A stretch of 64,000 nucleotides of DNA from positions 1-64,000 of IMG/VR virus record IMGVR_UViG_3300005466_000024; one strand, written 5' to 3'. This document shows positions 22,763 to 31,645 of this stretch, in pieces. Within the stretch, counting starts at the first letter, position 1. Each line of letters starts with the position of its first letter. Source of the stretch: a virus. The position numbers and the translations under genes were made by a program. Below the pieces are notes generated by a model. The model saw only the letters and a program-made list of their open reading frames with translations. It had not been told where the DNA came from and did no database searches.

Positions 22763-25700
22763 GCTGGCACGAGTACACCCAGACCTTGGGCGACAGGATC
22801 CTGGCCTGGACGACCATCTCGTTGACCGGGGCCGTGGTGGACACGATGGCGGCGGCCTGCGACGAGTAGGCCAGGGGGGTGACGTCGTGCAGGAACGCGC
22901 TGGCGCCACCGAGTTGGATGAAGTAGCGCACGTGGGCCACCTCGCACCATAGGTCGGAGAGATACAGCTCGTCGACGTCGTCGCCCGAGAGCACCAGCTC
23001 CACGGTGTAAACCTGGTTGGACGAGTCGGGGATCTCGAACCAGTTGCTGCTGGCCTGCTGCCAGTAACCGACGGCCGGCGCGAGACTCTGTTCGTAGATG
23101 TACACTCCGTCGAACATGCGACGCAGCCGCAGGGTGATCTGGTTGTCATTGGCGAGAGGTTTGAGCCAGGTCGCATTGATGCGCGCCAGCCCGTTGGAGA
23201 TGAAGTTCGTCCACTGCCGAACCTTGACACCGGCTTCCTCACCGCCGACCGCCCGCCGGAAGTGCAGTACCCGCTGACCCTGGTAGGTGCGGTTGGGGTC
23301 GACGTCGATGGCGACCAGCTGGCGTCGCTCACCCCAGGCGGTGGCGGCATCGCCCCACGTGGCGAAGGTGTCGCCCCATGTTCCGCTGGGAATGGAGTCG
23401 GGAATGGTGGTGGTGTAGTAGGCCAGGGCGCTCGAGGAGATGTTGGTGTCGGCCGGGTCGAGCTGCGCCCACATCGAGTCGGAGCGCACGCTGCCCGAAT
23501 CGGATAGCGCCGCGGTGACCTTGGTGAAGGTGGACGTGGTGATGAAGTCCTTGTAGATGGTGGCGTCCACGGTGTCCCCGGAATTCATCCTCAGGAAGTC
23601 GAACCATGCCGTACCCGAGGTGGCGTGACTGCTGACGATGAACGCCACCTGGGCGCCGTCCACCCCGTCGGGCACCGTCCAGGTGCCCGACATGGTGACG
23701 TAGTCGTTCTGGCTGCTGGAGCTGGATGTGGGGGTTCCGCCGGTCGTCAGCGCGCCCTTTCCCGACAGGGTGGTGCCCATCTTGAACTGCTTGGCGACTG
23801 CGCTCACCGTCAGTCTGCCCCGTCCGGCCGCTGCATCGGCGACCCCGAATTGCGGTTTGGCCACGGCGCTCAATGCGCCGTGGCCAGCCGTGTAAATGGG
23901 TACGTTCCACGCGCCCGATCCGGCGCGCCACGATCTGATGGTGGTCAGCTGTCCGTGGCCGCCGACCGTGGCGGGTAGCCGATATTGGGTGATGACGGCG
24001 GTGGCGGTGAGGACGCCTCGGCCGCCGAGGGCTGCGGTCACCTCGTTCATGGTCATGGGGATCCCGGCGCGTATCAGCATCGGGGGTGCCATCGAACTGT
24101 CCGAGATCACGGTGGTGCGCACCACGGTGTCCCCGGACAGTTCGACGACTGCCATCTGCAGGGCCTGCTGGCCGGTGTCGACGACCAGGTCTTCCCAGCG
24201 CACCGCTGCGGTGAAGTCGATTACGTCACCAGGGGTTAGATCCTGGCTGGCTCCGACTGCGACGATGTGCGGGGAGACCAGGACGGCCTGCGTCCCGTTG
24301 GCGGTGGCCTTCGCGGCGCCGGGGTACATGTAACCACTGAACTGTGAGCCGTCCCAGCTCCAGTCCCCGGATGCTACTGTCCAGTCCCCCAGCCCGAGAT
24401 CGAAGTCGGCGTTGTCCATCGAGAAGATTTTGCCGGCCGTGGAGATCGGGCCGGTGTCGAGTGTCCGGATGTTGTCGAACACCCACTGCGAGGGGTCGTA
24501 GCTGCTGAAGATGAAGCTGACGGGGTCCTGGTTGGCGATGTAGGTGGTGGCCAGTGCCTGGATTTCGCGCACCCCGGCGAAGTAGGCCAGGCCTGCGTCC
24601 ACTGTCACGGTGCGGGTGTCGTAGCGGTGGATGCTGGTGGTGGTGAACCGGTACCGGGTTTCGAGTGTGCGCTTGCGGGCGGTCACCACCTGGGTGGCGG
24701 CGGTGATGCCGTTCATCACCGCGGCCGCCATTTTCAGGGTGCCACCGGGGAACACCCACCAATCCTGACCCTGGATCGGCAGTGACGGCGGGATCGCGGT
24801 GGCGGTGCCCAGCGGTCCGGTGGGGAACGAGGCGCTCAGCGCCCCACTGACCGGGTCAAGTACCGAGGATACGTTCTGCACGACCGTCGTCCGGTTGATC
24901 TCGTTGATCGCGTGGTTGGCCAGTGTGCCCGCGTCCATCATGGGTCGCCGGTACACCCACGGCGAGCCGGCCTCGGTGCGGGTGGAGGTGGTGATCGAGG
25001 TTTGTGCCGTGCCCGGCAGCGATCCGGTTACGAATCCCTGCCCGGCGGTCACCGTGACGGTTTGGGTAACCGGGGTGAATGCGGTGGACAGTGCCCGCTG
25101 CACGGTGGACGGGTTGAGCCAGTTGACGCTGCCGCTGCCGATGCCCTGCAGCACCCCCGCCCCCACGTTCAACAGTCCCGACACGATGCCGAGCAGGCCG
25201 GGGTTGGCCCTGGCCTGCAGGGTGGCCTGCGCGGTCACCGTCATCGGGAACACGAGGTAGGACGTCGTGATGCCGGTGTCGTACACCGGGTAGGGTTCCT
25301 CGGTCAGGTTCGAGAATTCGCATTTGAGGTATTTCATGCGGATGGCTTGCGGCAAGAACAACCGGCCCTTCTGGGTGACGTAGTTCACCCATACCGGCGT
25401 CCAGGTCTTGGTCTCGTAGATCGATTCGTGGGTGCCCCCGGTGCCGTACTGCTGCAGTGTCCACGCGGAGGCGTAGATCGCGTTGTCCAGCGTGGTGGAG
25501 GGGATGGTGCCGTCCGGGTTCGGGATCACCGGCGCGGGGAACGTGTACACGGTCGGGTTGGCCTGAAAGGCCGTTTGCCCCGCCGCGACGTCCTCCATCT
25601 TGATGATGTGGGCACTGAAGGTGCCACGGAAGTCGGTGAACCCTGCCTCCCCATCGAGGGTGATCAGTGCCGGCAGGTCGTCGGGGGTCGCCGTCAGCGA

Positions 25701-27620
25701 CCCCACGACGGTGCCGTCGCGGGTGGTCACTGACATGGTCACGGTGTCCTCGTCGATCACGCCGGAGGCGGCGTAACTCCAGCCGACCACGATGCGCAGC
25801 GTCCGGTACTGCTGGAACGGCGGCGACAGCGGTACCGAATAGGTTTGCGTCGCAGTCCCATTGGTGAGTTCCAGGGTGATTTCGCCCGCCCCGGCGTCGT
25901 AGAAGATCTTCGGCCAGTACTGGTCCTCGGACGGCGGGTGTGCGGTGCCGGTGGTGACGATTCCGACCTTGACGGTGGGAGCCGGATCGGTGCCGGTCAG
26001 TGCGCTGATTCCCGACATCACCGGGATCGGCTGCTGGCCGAGTGCGCCGCGGAAGGTTACCGTCCACGGCCCGCCGTCGTCACCGACGACCAGGACGTCA
26101 CCCACCCCGATACCGGGGAGGGCCTCCAGCGCGGCGACCATGTCGGCGCTGGAGGCGTCGTGGGCCAGGGCAGCGGTGATCTCGCCCTCGAAGTCCAGTG
26201 CGAAGGTGCCGCCGGTGGCGTCACCGACGATGGTGACGCTCTGCACGGCGTCCACGCCGGGGGTGACGCCGAACAGGACGGGGTTCTGCGGGGGTGCACC
26301 ACCCTGGCCACCGGCGCTGACGGTGTCCACGGTCACGGTGCCGCCCGACGACAGCGACGCGGCTGCCCCCATGGTGGCCAACTCCAGCCCACCCAGGCTG
26401 TTCTGGAAGGTCACCACCCAGGTGCCACCGGCGCCGCCCTGTACGCGTACGTTTCCGGCCCCGATGGCGGGCAGCGCCTCGAGCGCGCTCTGTACCTGGG
26501 CGGCGGTGGCCAGACGGGCGATGGGGTCGGTGACCTCACTGGCGTAGGTGAGGGTGAAGGTGCCGGTGGCGTTGGCAGGGGACACTGCGACGGTCTGTAC
26601 GGCGTTGGTGGCGACTGCAGCGAAATCCGGCGTCCATTCGATGCCGATCCACAGGTTCTGGCTCACCATGGGCCCCAGCGCCAGCGGGAACTGGTAGCTG
26701 CAGGTGCCACCGAAATCACTGGTGTCGATCAGCCCGACGCCCGACGTCCAGCGGGTGTCGTCCTCGAAGTCCGGGGCCAACGATTGCGGGGACAATTTGA
26801 GTGACCCGACGGTGTCGTCGTTGCTGTAGTAGAGGTTCAACGTCTGGTTGACGTAGACCGGGTCGAGATAGAAGGCGTCCACCAGTTGCGGGTCGCCGTC
26901 CATGGTGCGCAGGTCGAGGTAGAGGTTGACCACGGCGGCCGGATCGGGCTGCGGGGCGCTGCGCCAGAACGTGTTGGGGTTGTCATCGATGGCCTTGGCG
27001 GCGTTCCAGTCCTTGATGTAGGCGCTGATGACGTTGCCGAGGGTGTCCTGGGTGTCGACCAGCGGCATCTTGCCGTTGGCCCGGTCGTAGACGTCGCGGC
27101 GCAGCAGCAGGTTCTGCACCCCGACCACGTACGGTGCGGTGCCCACGGTGGGGTCGTAGATCCGGGTGAACCGTAGTTGTACACCCTTGGCGATGATCGG
27201 GTAGATCTGGCTCCGGTAGGTATACCAGCTCCCTTGCGTGGACGTGGACAGGGTGACGCTGACCGGCATGCGCGCGGTGTTGAGCATCTGGCACCAGTTG
27301 TTCTGCGGATCCTGATACCACGCTTCGATGCGGCAGGACACCCGCAACGCCATGAAGCTCAGCTGCGACAGCGACAACGGCTGCTTGAAGATCGCGGTGA
27401 GCACCTCGGTGGTGCCGTCGTTGCCGGGCCGCGGCTGGGAGAACCACTGCCGGTTAGTGGCGCTGCCGCCGGACACGATCGGCTGGTTGGGGGCGCCGGG
27501 GTGCGCGACGATGACTTCTTCGATGAGGTTGGCCAGGCCCAGCGGGATGGAGAAGTCGTAGTACATTCCCGTGACGGCGTTCGTCCGGGTGGAGCCAACG
27601 GCGGTGAACGGCGAGGTCAC
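22740..27620 (-). CDS. Large tail/baseplate or fibre protein, 1626 residues
   Basis: Starts GTG at 27620 behind GGAAAGGGT. The N-terminal third (residues 1-330) looks like a beta-rich virion platform with a carbohydrate-binding-like region (KDWNAAKAIDDNPNTFW). Two copies of a roughly 100-residue domain follow (about 340-435 and 458-556), each with the core SALEALPAIGAGN; a third copy is in the protein at 60665-61390. Further on, at about 23740-24060, are five copies of a 20-residue GxGxLT repeat shared with two other proteins. It is the most downstream tail gene, a position often used by receptor-binding proteins. The exact role is unknown. Confidence 0.7.
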   Translation of the reverse strand: MTSPFTAVGSTRTNAVTGMYYDFSIPLGLANLIEEVIVAHPGAPNQPIVSGGSATNRQWFSQPRPGNDGTTEVLTAIFKQPLSLSQLSFMALRVSCRIEAWYQDPQNNWCQMLNTARMPVSVTLSTSTQGSWYTYRSQIYPIIAKGVQLRFTRIYDPTVGTAPYVVGVQNLLLRRDVYDRANGKMPLVDTQDTLGNVISAYIKDWNAAKAIDDNPNTFWRSAPQPDPAAVVNLYLDLRTMDGDPQLVDAFYLDPVYVNQTLNLYYSNDDTVGSLKLSPQSLAPDFEDDTRWTSGVGLIDTSDFGGTCSYQFPLALGPMVSQNLWIGIEWTPDFAAVATNAVQTVAVSPANATGTFTLTYASEVTDPIARLATAAQVQSALEALPAIGAGNVRVQGGAGGTWVVTFQNSLGGLELATMGAAASLSSGGTVTVDTVSAGGQGGAPPQNPVLFGVTPGVDAVQSVTIVGDATGGTFALDFEGEITAALAHDASSADMVAALEALPGIGVGDVLVVGDDGGPWTVTFRGALGQQPIPVMSGISALTGTDPAPTVKVGIVTTGTAHPPSEDQYWPKIFYDAGAGEITLELTNGTATQTYSVPLSPPFQQYRTLRIVVGWSYAASGVIDEDTVTMSVTTRDGTVVGSLTATPDDLPALITLDGEAGFTDFRGTFSAHIIKMEDVAAGQTAFQANPTVYTFPAPVIPNPDGTIPSTTLDNAIYASAWTLQQYGTGGTHESIYETKTWTPVWVNYVTQKGRLFLPQAIRMKYLKCEFSNLTEEPYPVYDTGITTSYLVFPMTVTAQATLQARANPGLLGIVSGLLNVGAGVLQGIGSGSVNWLNPSTVQRALSTAFTPVTQTVTVTAGQGFVTGSLPGTAQTSITTSTRTEAGSPWVYRRPMMDAGTLANHAINEINRTTVVQNVSSVLDPVSGALSASFPTGPLGTATAIPPSLPIQGQDWWVFPGGTLKMAAAVMNGITAATQVVTARKRTLETRYRFTTTSIHRYDTRTVTVDAGLAYFAGVREIQALATTYIANQDPVSFIFSSYDPSQWVFDNIRTLDTGPISTAGKIFSMDNADFDLGLGDWTVASGDWSWDGSQFSGYMYPGAAKATANGTQAVLVSPHIVAVGASQDLTPGDVIDFTAAVRWEDLVVDTGQQALQMAVVELSGDTVVRTTVISDSSMAPPMLIRAGIPMTMNEVTAALGGRGVLTATAVITQYRLPATVGGHGQLTTIRSWRAGSGAWNVPIYTAGHGALSAVAKPQFGVADAAAGRGRLTVSAVAKQFKMGTTLSGKGALTTGGTPTSSSSSQNDYVTMSGTWTVPDGVDGAQVAFIVSSHATSGTAWFDFLRMNSGDTVDATIYKDFITTSTFTKVTAALSDSGSVRSDSMWAQLDPADTNISSSALAYYTTTIPDSIPSGTWGDTFATWGDAATAWGERRQLVAIDVDPNRTYQGQRVLHFRRAVGGEEAGVKVRQWTNFISNGLARINATWLKPLANDNQITLRLRRMFDGVYIYEQSLAPAVGYWQQASSNWFEIPDSSNQVYTVELVLSGDDVDELYLSDLWCEVAHVRYFIQLGGASAFLHDVTPLAYSSQAAAIVSTTAPVNEMVVQARILSPKVWVYSCQLTPSYLR

Positions 27621-27649
27621 ACCCTTTCCGCCGCCGCCCTCTGCTTAGC

Positions 27650-28996
27650 TCACCTTACGAATATGTGCGGATCCCTCAGGTTGAACGTGTTGGGGCGTTG
27701 CCGACGCCGGGTGAGCGAGGTGCTGACGGTGGAGTCCCGGGCCGGCGCGGTGGTGGCTACCGCGTAGTCGGGGTAGAAGGTGAACATCACCTGGCTGGGG
27801 GCGCTCACCGGCAATTTGTAGTGGAAGGCATCGGCGATGCCGCCGATGCCGAGGATCCGTTCGATCTCGTGGGTGATCCACTCGAGCTGGGAATCCCACG
27901 CGAAGTGGTAGGGGGTGCCGTCGGGGTTCAGGGCCGGCGCCTGGGCCGGATGAATGCCGTACTTGCCGCCGGGGAAATTGCCGGGGCAGTCGCACAGCTC
28001 GTAGGTTTTCCATTCGGTGTACTGCTCGAAGGTCTGGTACACCGAATAGTTCTGTTCGGTCTTCACCGTGCCGTCTGGTTGCAGGGTGCCGTAGGTCACG
28101 GCATCGATCTGCGAGCGCGGATCCCCATACAGGTAGTACTGGCTGTACTCCTGGGTAGCGTTGAACGCCGCCGTGGGCGCCACCTGTGGTGTGGTCTGCG
28201 CGCGGAACAGCCATTGCTCACTGGGCAGTAGGTCGATCGGCAATAGCTGCGGCGGCGGCATCTGGGAGAGCACCGGGGTGGCGGTGACCAGTCGTTCCAC
28301 CTGGAAGTAGGTGGAGTCCGCTGTCGCGGTGGCTACCGGGACCGGTGTCTGTACCGCCAGCCCCTGCGTGTCCACGGTGATGATGGCGTCGATCGGGCTC
28401 ATCCGGTCGAGCATGTCGCGCAGCAGCCGCATCTCGATGGGCTCGAGGGTTTCCTTGTGTGGTTTGACGACGATTTCGTTACGCGCGCTGACCGGCGCGC
28501 GCCCCAGGTTCGCGCCGAGGCCCCAGTTGTCGGTGTAGCGCCATATCTCGAACAGGTCGCAGTCCACCGCGATGGCGGCGTTGACGCAGGTGCGGATCCC
28601 GGTGGGGGTGCCGCCCTGCGAGCAGGCGATGAAGTACTGCTTGACCCGGTCGCGGTACCAGGCGTCCTTGACGCGGACTTCGTCCCACTGATCGCTGGTG
28701 AGCAGGTCGACGGTCGGGTTGTAGGGGTAGGACTCGGCGGGACTGCGTGACAGGAAGCCGATCTGCCCGAAGATGTAGTCGAGGTCGTGGAAGTACAGTG
28801 TCTCCATCGCCCCGGCCATCCGCGCCAACAGGATCTCGTTGATCAGCGCGCCGGCCCCGGTGGTGCCGCACAAGGCGTCCACGATCTTGTAGAGGATGGT
28901 GCCCGCCGTGCCGGTGTACACCGAGGGGTCGCAGTGCGCGAGGCGCTGCGTCGTCGACATCGGCGGGATGAGCGGGAAGGGGCTTTGATCAGCCAC
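27650..28996 (-). CDS. Tail protein, baseplate-associated (tail protein I position)
   Basis: 448 residues. It follows baseplate J and a small gene, where P2/Mu-type phages encode tail protein I, and begins with the large helical/turn-rich pattern of such plug proteins (GALINEILLARMAGAMETLYFHDLDYIFGQIGF). The C-terminal half contains a Cys pair (ELCDCPGNFPGGKYG) and beta-strands. It probably links the baseplate to the fibres. The start overlaps the preceding ADP-ribosyltransferase-like gene by eight bases. Assignment is by position and general look, not by a specific motif. Confidence 0.55.
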   Translation of the reverse strand: MADQSPFPLIPPMSTTQRLAHCDPSVYTGTAGTILYKIVDALCGTTGAGALINEILLARMAGAMETLYFHDLDYIFGQIGFLSRSPAESYPYNPTVDLLTSDQWDEVRVKDAWYRDRVKQYFIACSQGGTPTGIRTCVNAAIAVDCDLFEIWRYTDNWGLGANLGRAPVSARNEIVVKPHKETLEPIEMRLLRDMLDRMSPIDAIITVDTQGLAVQTPVPVATATADSTYFQVERLVTATPVLSQMPPPQLLPIDLLPSEQWLFRAQTTPQVAPTAAFNATQEYSQYYLYGDPRSQIDAVTYGTLQPDGTVKTEQNYSVYQTFEQYTEWKTYELCDCPGNFPGGKYGIHPAQAPALNPDGTPYHFAWDSQLEWITHEIERILGIGGIADAFHYKLPVSAPSQVMFTFYPDYAVATTAPARDSTVSTSLTRRRQRPNTFNLRDPHIFVR

Positions 28997-29378
28997 GACT
29001 TATCCCCCCTGCCGCCGCGGGACGGTAAATGTACTCATCACCCTCCCAGTCATCGGGATCGGCGACGACATGGCTGTGGGGCACACTCCGTTGCAGCACC
29101 CTGCCCGTTCCGGCGTAGTCCTTCGCGAGCTGTTTGTTCGTGGTGACGAAATCGCCCGGAACGATCCCCTTCTGACCCCACGGTGCGCCCCGATAAATGA
29201 CGACCGGCTCGTCGGCCTGGACGCCACGCAGTTTGTCCAGCGTGAGTAGGTGCGGACTGATCGGGCCCGTCCGCGAGGATGGGTCGTAGTCGACGAATAG
29301 GCCACCCGTCGGATTGACGCTTTCCAATGTTGGATGCCACGCGGCCACTCGTTCGCGGGCCGTCAGGATCCTGCGCAT
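28989..29378 (-). CDS. ADP-ribosyltransferase-like protein, 129 residues, with MRRILTARERVA header
   Basis: Begins MRRILTARERVAAWHP, the same header as the 331-residue protein at 57633-58628. The rest follows the R-S-E order of mono-ADP-ribosyltransferases: VVIYRGAPWG (Arg on the first strand), DFVTTNKQLAKDYA (the STS-like strand and helix) and EGDEYIYRP at about residues 112-120 for the catalytic Glu region. It would transfer ADP-ribose from NAD+ to a host target. It is wedged between baseplate J (TGATG overlap) and the next tail gene, suggesting virion delivery like T4 Alt. It is short for the fold, and STS is replaced by TTN, so activity needs testing. Confidence 0.6.
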   Translation of the reverse strand: MRRILTARERVAAWHPTLESVNPTGGLFVDYDPSSRTGPISPHLLTLDKLRGVQADEPVVIYRGAPWGQKGIVPGDFVTTNKQLAKDYAGTGRVLQRSVPHSHVVADPDDWEGDEYIYRPAAAGGISRG

Positions 29379-31135
29379 CAGGGTGCTGCCTTGCGGGTGA
29401 TGATGACGTCCTGGAACACGGCCAGCGCATTGTCGGAGACCTTGAAGTCGTCGGTTTCGATGGTTTGCGGGGACGGGTCTGTGGGGTTGGCGAACACTTC
29501 GATGCCGTAGTCGGTGGAGTCGTCGGCCGAGGTGGTCAGCCGCACGTCGAGCACGCCGAGCACCTGCTGCACCGCCAGACAGATCCCGGCGACCTTGAGC
29601 TGGGGTCCGAACCCCAGGCCTTGGAAGTAGGTTTGCAGCTGGGTGCGGATCGCCGAGTTGGTGATCGCCACCGAGTAGGAGCGGTCGTATTCGACGCACA
29701 GGCAGACCACCAGGTACGACCAGGCCGCCTGGTGGACCATCACGTCGGTGCAGACCTGTTTGGAGGTGTCGACGATCGCCTGCAGCAGTTCCGGCACCTG
29801 GTTGTAGGTGTAGGTCAGGGTCAGTTCGGTGCCGTTGGCCGGGCCGGCGCCCGTCCATTCGATGCCGGAGGTTTCCGCTGGGCCACCGGCGAGCAGGGTG
29901 GTGTCGGCGAGCAGGAAATAGTGTGTGCCCTGGGCGTAGACGGTGACGCCGCTGGTGATGGTGGCCGGGAAGCTGACTATCGGCACCGAACCCAGCCGCA
30001 TGAACCGGTTGGTGGCCGAGGGGGTGCCCGCCGACCCGACCCGGCGAAACTTGCCGGTGTAGTAGGGCGACGCCGAGGAGGCCGACAGCGCCGTGGAGGT
30101 CACCACGGTTTGTTCGGTGACGGTGACCGGGGTGACACCGTCGGTGAACACGTCGACCTTGTTGGTGATGCCGTTGGGCGGGTCGTTGCGGGAGCTGCGG
30201 GTGGTGTAGGAAAATTCGAGGTCGACGACCTGGCCGACCATGTTGGCCAGCGCACCGGTGGAGATGGTGGTGAACACCGGGGACACCCCGGCGGACAGGT
30301 TGTAGTCGTCGATGTCGGAGTAGAACACCTCGCTTTCCTGTCCCAGGTCGGTGAAGCAGCTGCTCATCCCGCCCCACGCGTATTTCACGTCCTGGGTGAC
30401 CGGCAGCGTCAGGGTGGTGGCGGGTACTTCGATCTGGGTGGTGTACAGCGTGGTGGGCCCGAACACGGTGACCCGGCTGACGGTGTTGTTCTGCAGCGCA
30501 ATCGCCCGGTACCAGTCACTGGTCCCGGCGATGTTGCGCAGCAGGGTGGCCTTGAAGCGCATCCGCAGTTCGGCGTCGGTTTCCACGTCGACCCCTCCGC
30601 TCATGGCGGCGAGGTTGGTGACGGTGGCCGTCGCCAGGGTGGAGCCCAGCGAGGTGATGGAGCCCGGCGGCACATTGCCGACGGTGCCCACTGTGGTGCA
30701 CTGCACGGGGATGTCGATCGAATAGGATCCGGCGGTCAGCACCACCGCCTGGGTGGAGGCGAAGTACAGGGCGGCGCTGGCGCCGGGGACGGCGGTGTTG
30801 GTGTAGAACTGGGTGCCCAGGGACACGTTCTGGTCGCTCGCCGAGGTGGTGGACAGCGTCATTCGCACGACACCTTTGGCGGCCTTTCCCGCCAATCTTC
30901 CGTACCCGAATATCCCGACGAATTGTTCCAGCTCCAATCCGGACTTGTTCTCGATATCCAGTAGCGATCCCACCAGGTATTGGTCGACGTAGGCCGCACT
31001 GATTGCCTCTGCACAGGCATCGATGATTTTTCGTTCGGGGGTGCCCAATTCGCAGGACAGCCCTGGACAGGTGGTGGCCAGGGTGGCGATGATCTGGGAG
31101 GAGATTTCTGCCGGGGTCTTGCTCGACCTACTCAC
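29378..31135 (-). CDS. Baseplate J-like protein
   Basis: 585 residues. The N-terminus (ELGTPERKIIDACAEAISAAYVDQYL), the region VSLGTQFYTNT and the later AELRMRFKATLLRNIAGTS with AIALQNNTVSRVTVFGPT are the usual landmarks of the Baseplate_J (gp47-like) family, which joins the tube to the wedge ring in contractile tails. It directly follows the gp25-like gene, as in P2-like and Mu-like phages. Start is GTG with the ribosome site GGGAGG abutting it; three overlapping hairpins precede it (see 31135-31188). Confidence 0.85.
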   Translation of the reverse strand: MSRSSKTPAEISSQIIATLATTCPGLSCELGTPERKIIDACAEAISAAYVDQYLVGSLLDIENKSGLELEQFVGIFGYGRLAGKAAKGVVRMTLSTTSASDQNVSLGTQFYTNTAVPGASAALYFASTQAVVLTAGSYSIDIPVQCTTVGTVGNVPPGSITSLGSTLATATVTNLAAMSGGVDVETDAELRMRFKATLLRNIAGTSDWYRAIALQNNTVSRVTVFGPTTLYTTQIEVPATTLTLPVTQDVKYAWGGMSSCFTDLGQESEVFYSDIDDYNLSAGVSPVFTTISTGALANMVGQVVDLEFSYTTRSSRNDPPNGITNKVDVFTDGVTPVTVTEQTVVTSTALSASSASPYYTGKFRRVGSAGTPSATNRFMRLGSVPIVSFPATITSGVTVYAQGTHYFLLADTTLLAGGPAETSGIEWTGAGPANGTELTLTYTYNQVPELLQAIVDTSKQVCTDVMVHQAAWSYLVVCLCVEYDRSYSVAITNSAIRTQLQTYFQGLGFGPQLKVAGICLAVQQVLGVLDVRLTTSADDSTDYGIEVFANPTDPSPQTIETDDFKVSDNALAVFQDVIITRKAAP

Positions 31136-31188
31136 CTCCCTCTGTGGGAGGAGTCCCTATGGGACTCCTCGCCTTTTTAGGGGCGAGG
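31135..31188 (-). promoter_or_regulatory. Three overlapping, mutually exclusive hairpins at the baseplate J start
   Basis: In the leftward transcript, hairpin A pairs 31182-31188 with 31167-31173 (CCTCGCC/GGCGAGG), B pairs 31161-31170 with 31148-31157 (ten base pairs, GAGGAGTCCC/GGGACTCCTC) and C pairs 31146-31151 with 31135-31140 (CCTCCC/GGGAGG), covering the ribosome site and the first base of the GTG start. A and B share 31167-31170; B and C share 31148-31151. A ribosome reaching the gp25 stop at 31192 would cover arm A. On the plus strand B is followed by GCCTTTTTA, so it also reads as a terminator against antisense transcription. Confidence 0.55.
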
Positions 31189-31191
31189 GGT

Positions 31192-31620
31192 TCAGGCGGT
31201 GCTCTGGCTGGCGGTCACGGTGGCCTGCTGGCCGGCGGCGCTGGTCACCGACACCGCCGCAGTCACCGTGTCGTAGCTGATGGTGGCGCTGACGTCGTTG
31301 ATCGAGTACAGCAGTTCGGCGAGGCTGTAGAGCTGCGGGTTCGCGGTGAAGCCCAGCTGTTGCACCCGCTGGTAGTTCGCCAGCACCCGCAGCACCTCGT
31401 TCTGCATGGTGACGGAGGTGGCCGGGTTGATGACGGAGCCGATGTAGGCTTCCAGGGTGCTTCCCATGGCGGGGTGGAAGCGGTCCCCGCCGTAGCTCTC
31501 CAAAATCCACAGCTGTAGATCCTGGGCCAATTTGGGTGTGCCGGAGACGATCGCCAACTGCGAACCCAGCAGGCTGAGATCCCCGTTCTGCACGGCGAGT
31601 GAGAAGGTCACGTGCACCAC
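31192..31620 (-). CDS. gp25-like baseplate wedge protein
   Basis: 142 residues. It contains KLAQDLQLWILESYGGDRFHPAMGS, the core of the gp25/GpW wedge family, followed by a helix (NEVLRVLANYQRVQQ) and a final strand pair. It is adjacent to baseplate J as in other contractile tails. The first codons are GTG GTG, either of which could initiate; the site GAAACGG is weak. The wedge forms part of the ring around the tube that triggers sheath contraction. Confidence 0.75.
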   Translation of the reverse strand: MVHVTFSLAVQNGDLSLLGSQLAIVSGTPKLAQDLQLWILESYGGDRFHPAMGSTLEAYIGSVINPATSVTMQNEVLRVLANYQRVQQLGFTANPQLYSLAELLYSINDVSATISYDTVTAAVSVTSAAGQQATVTASQSTA

Positions 31621-31645
31621 CGTTTCGTGTTGTGCGTGTCACCCT

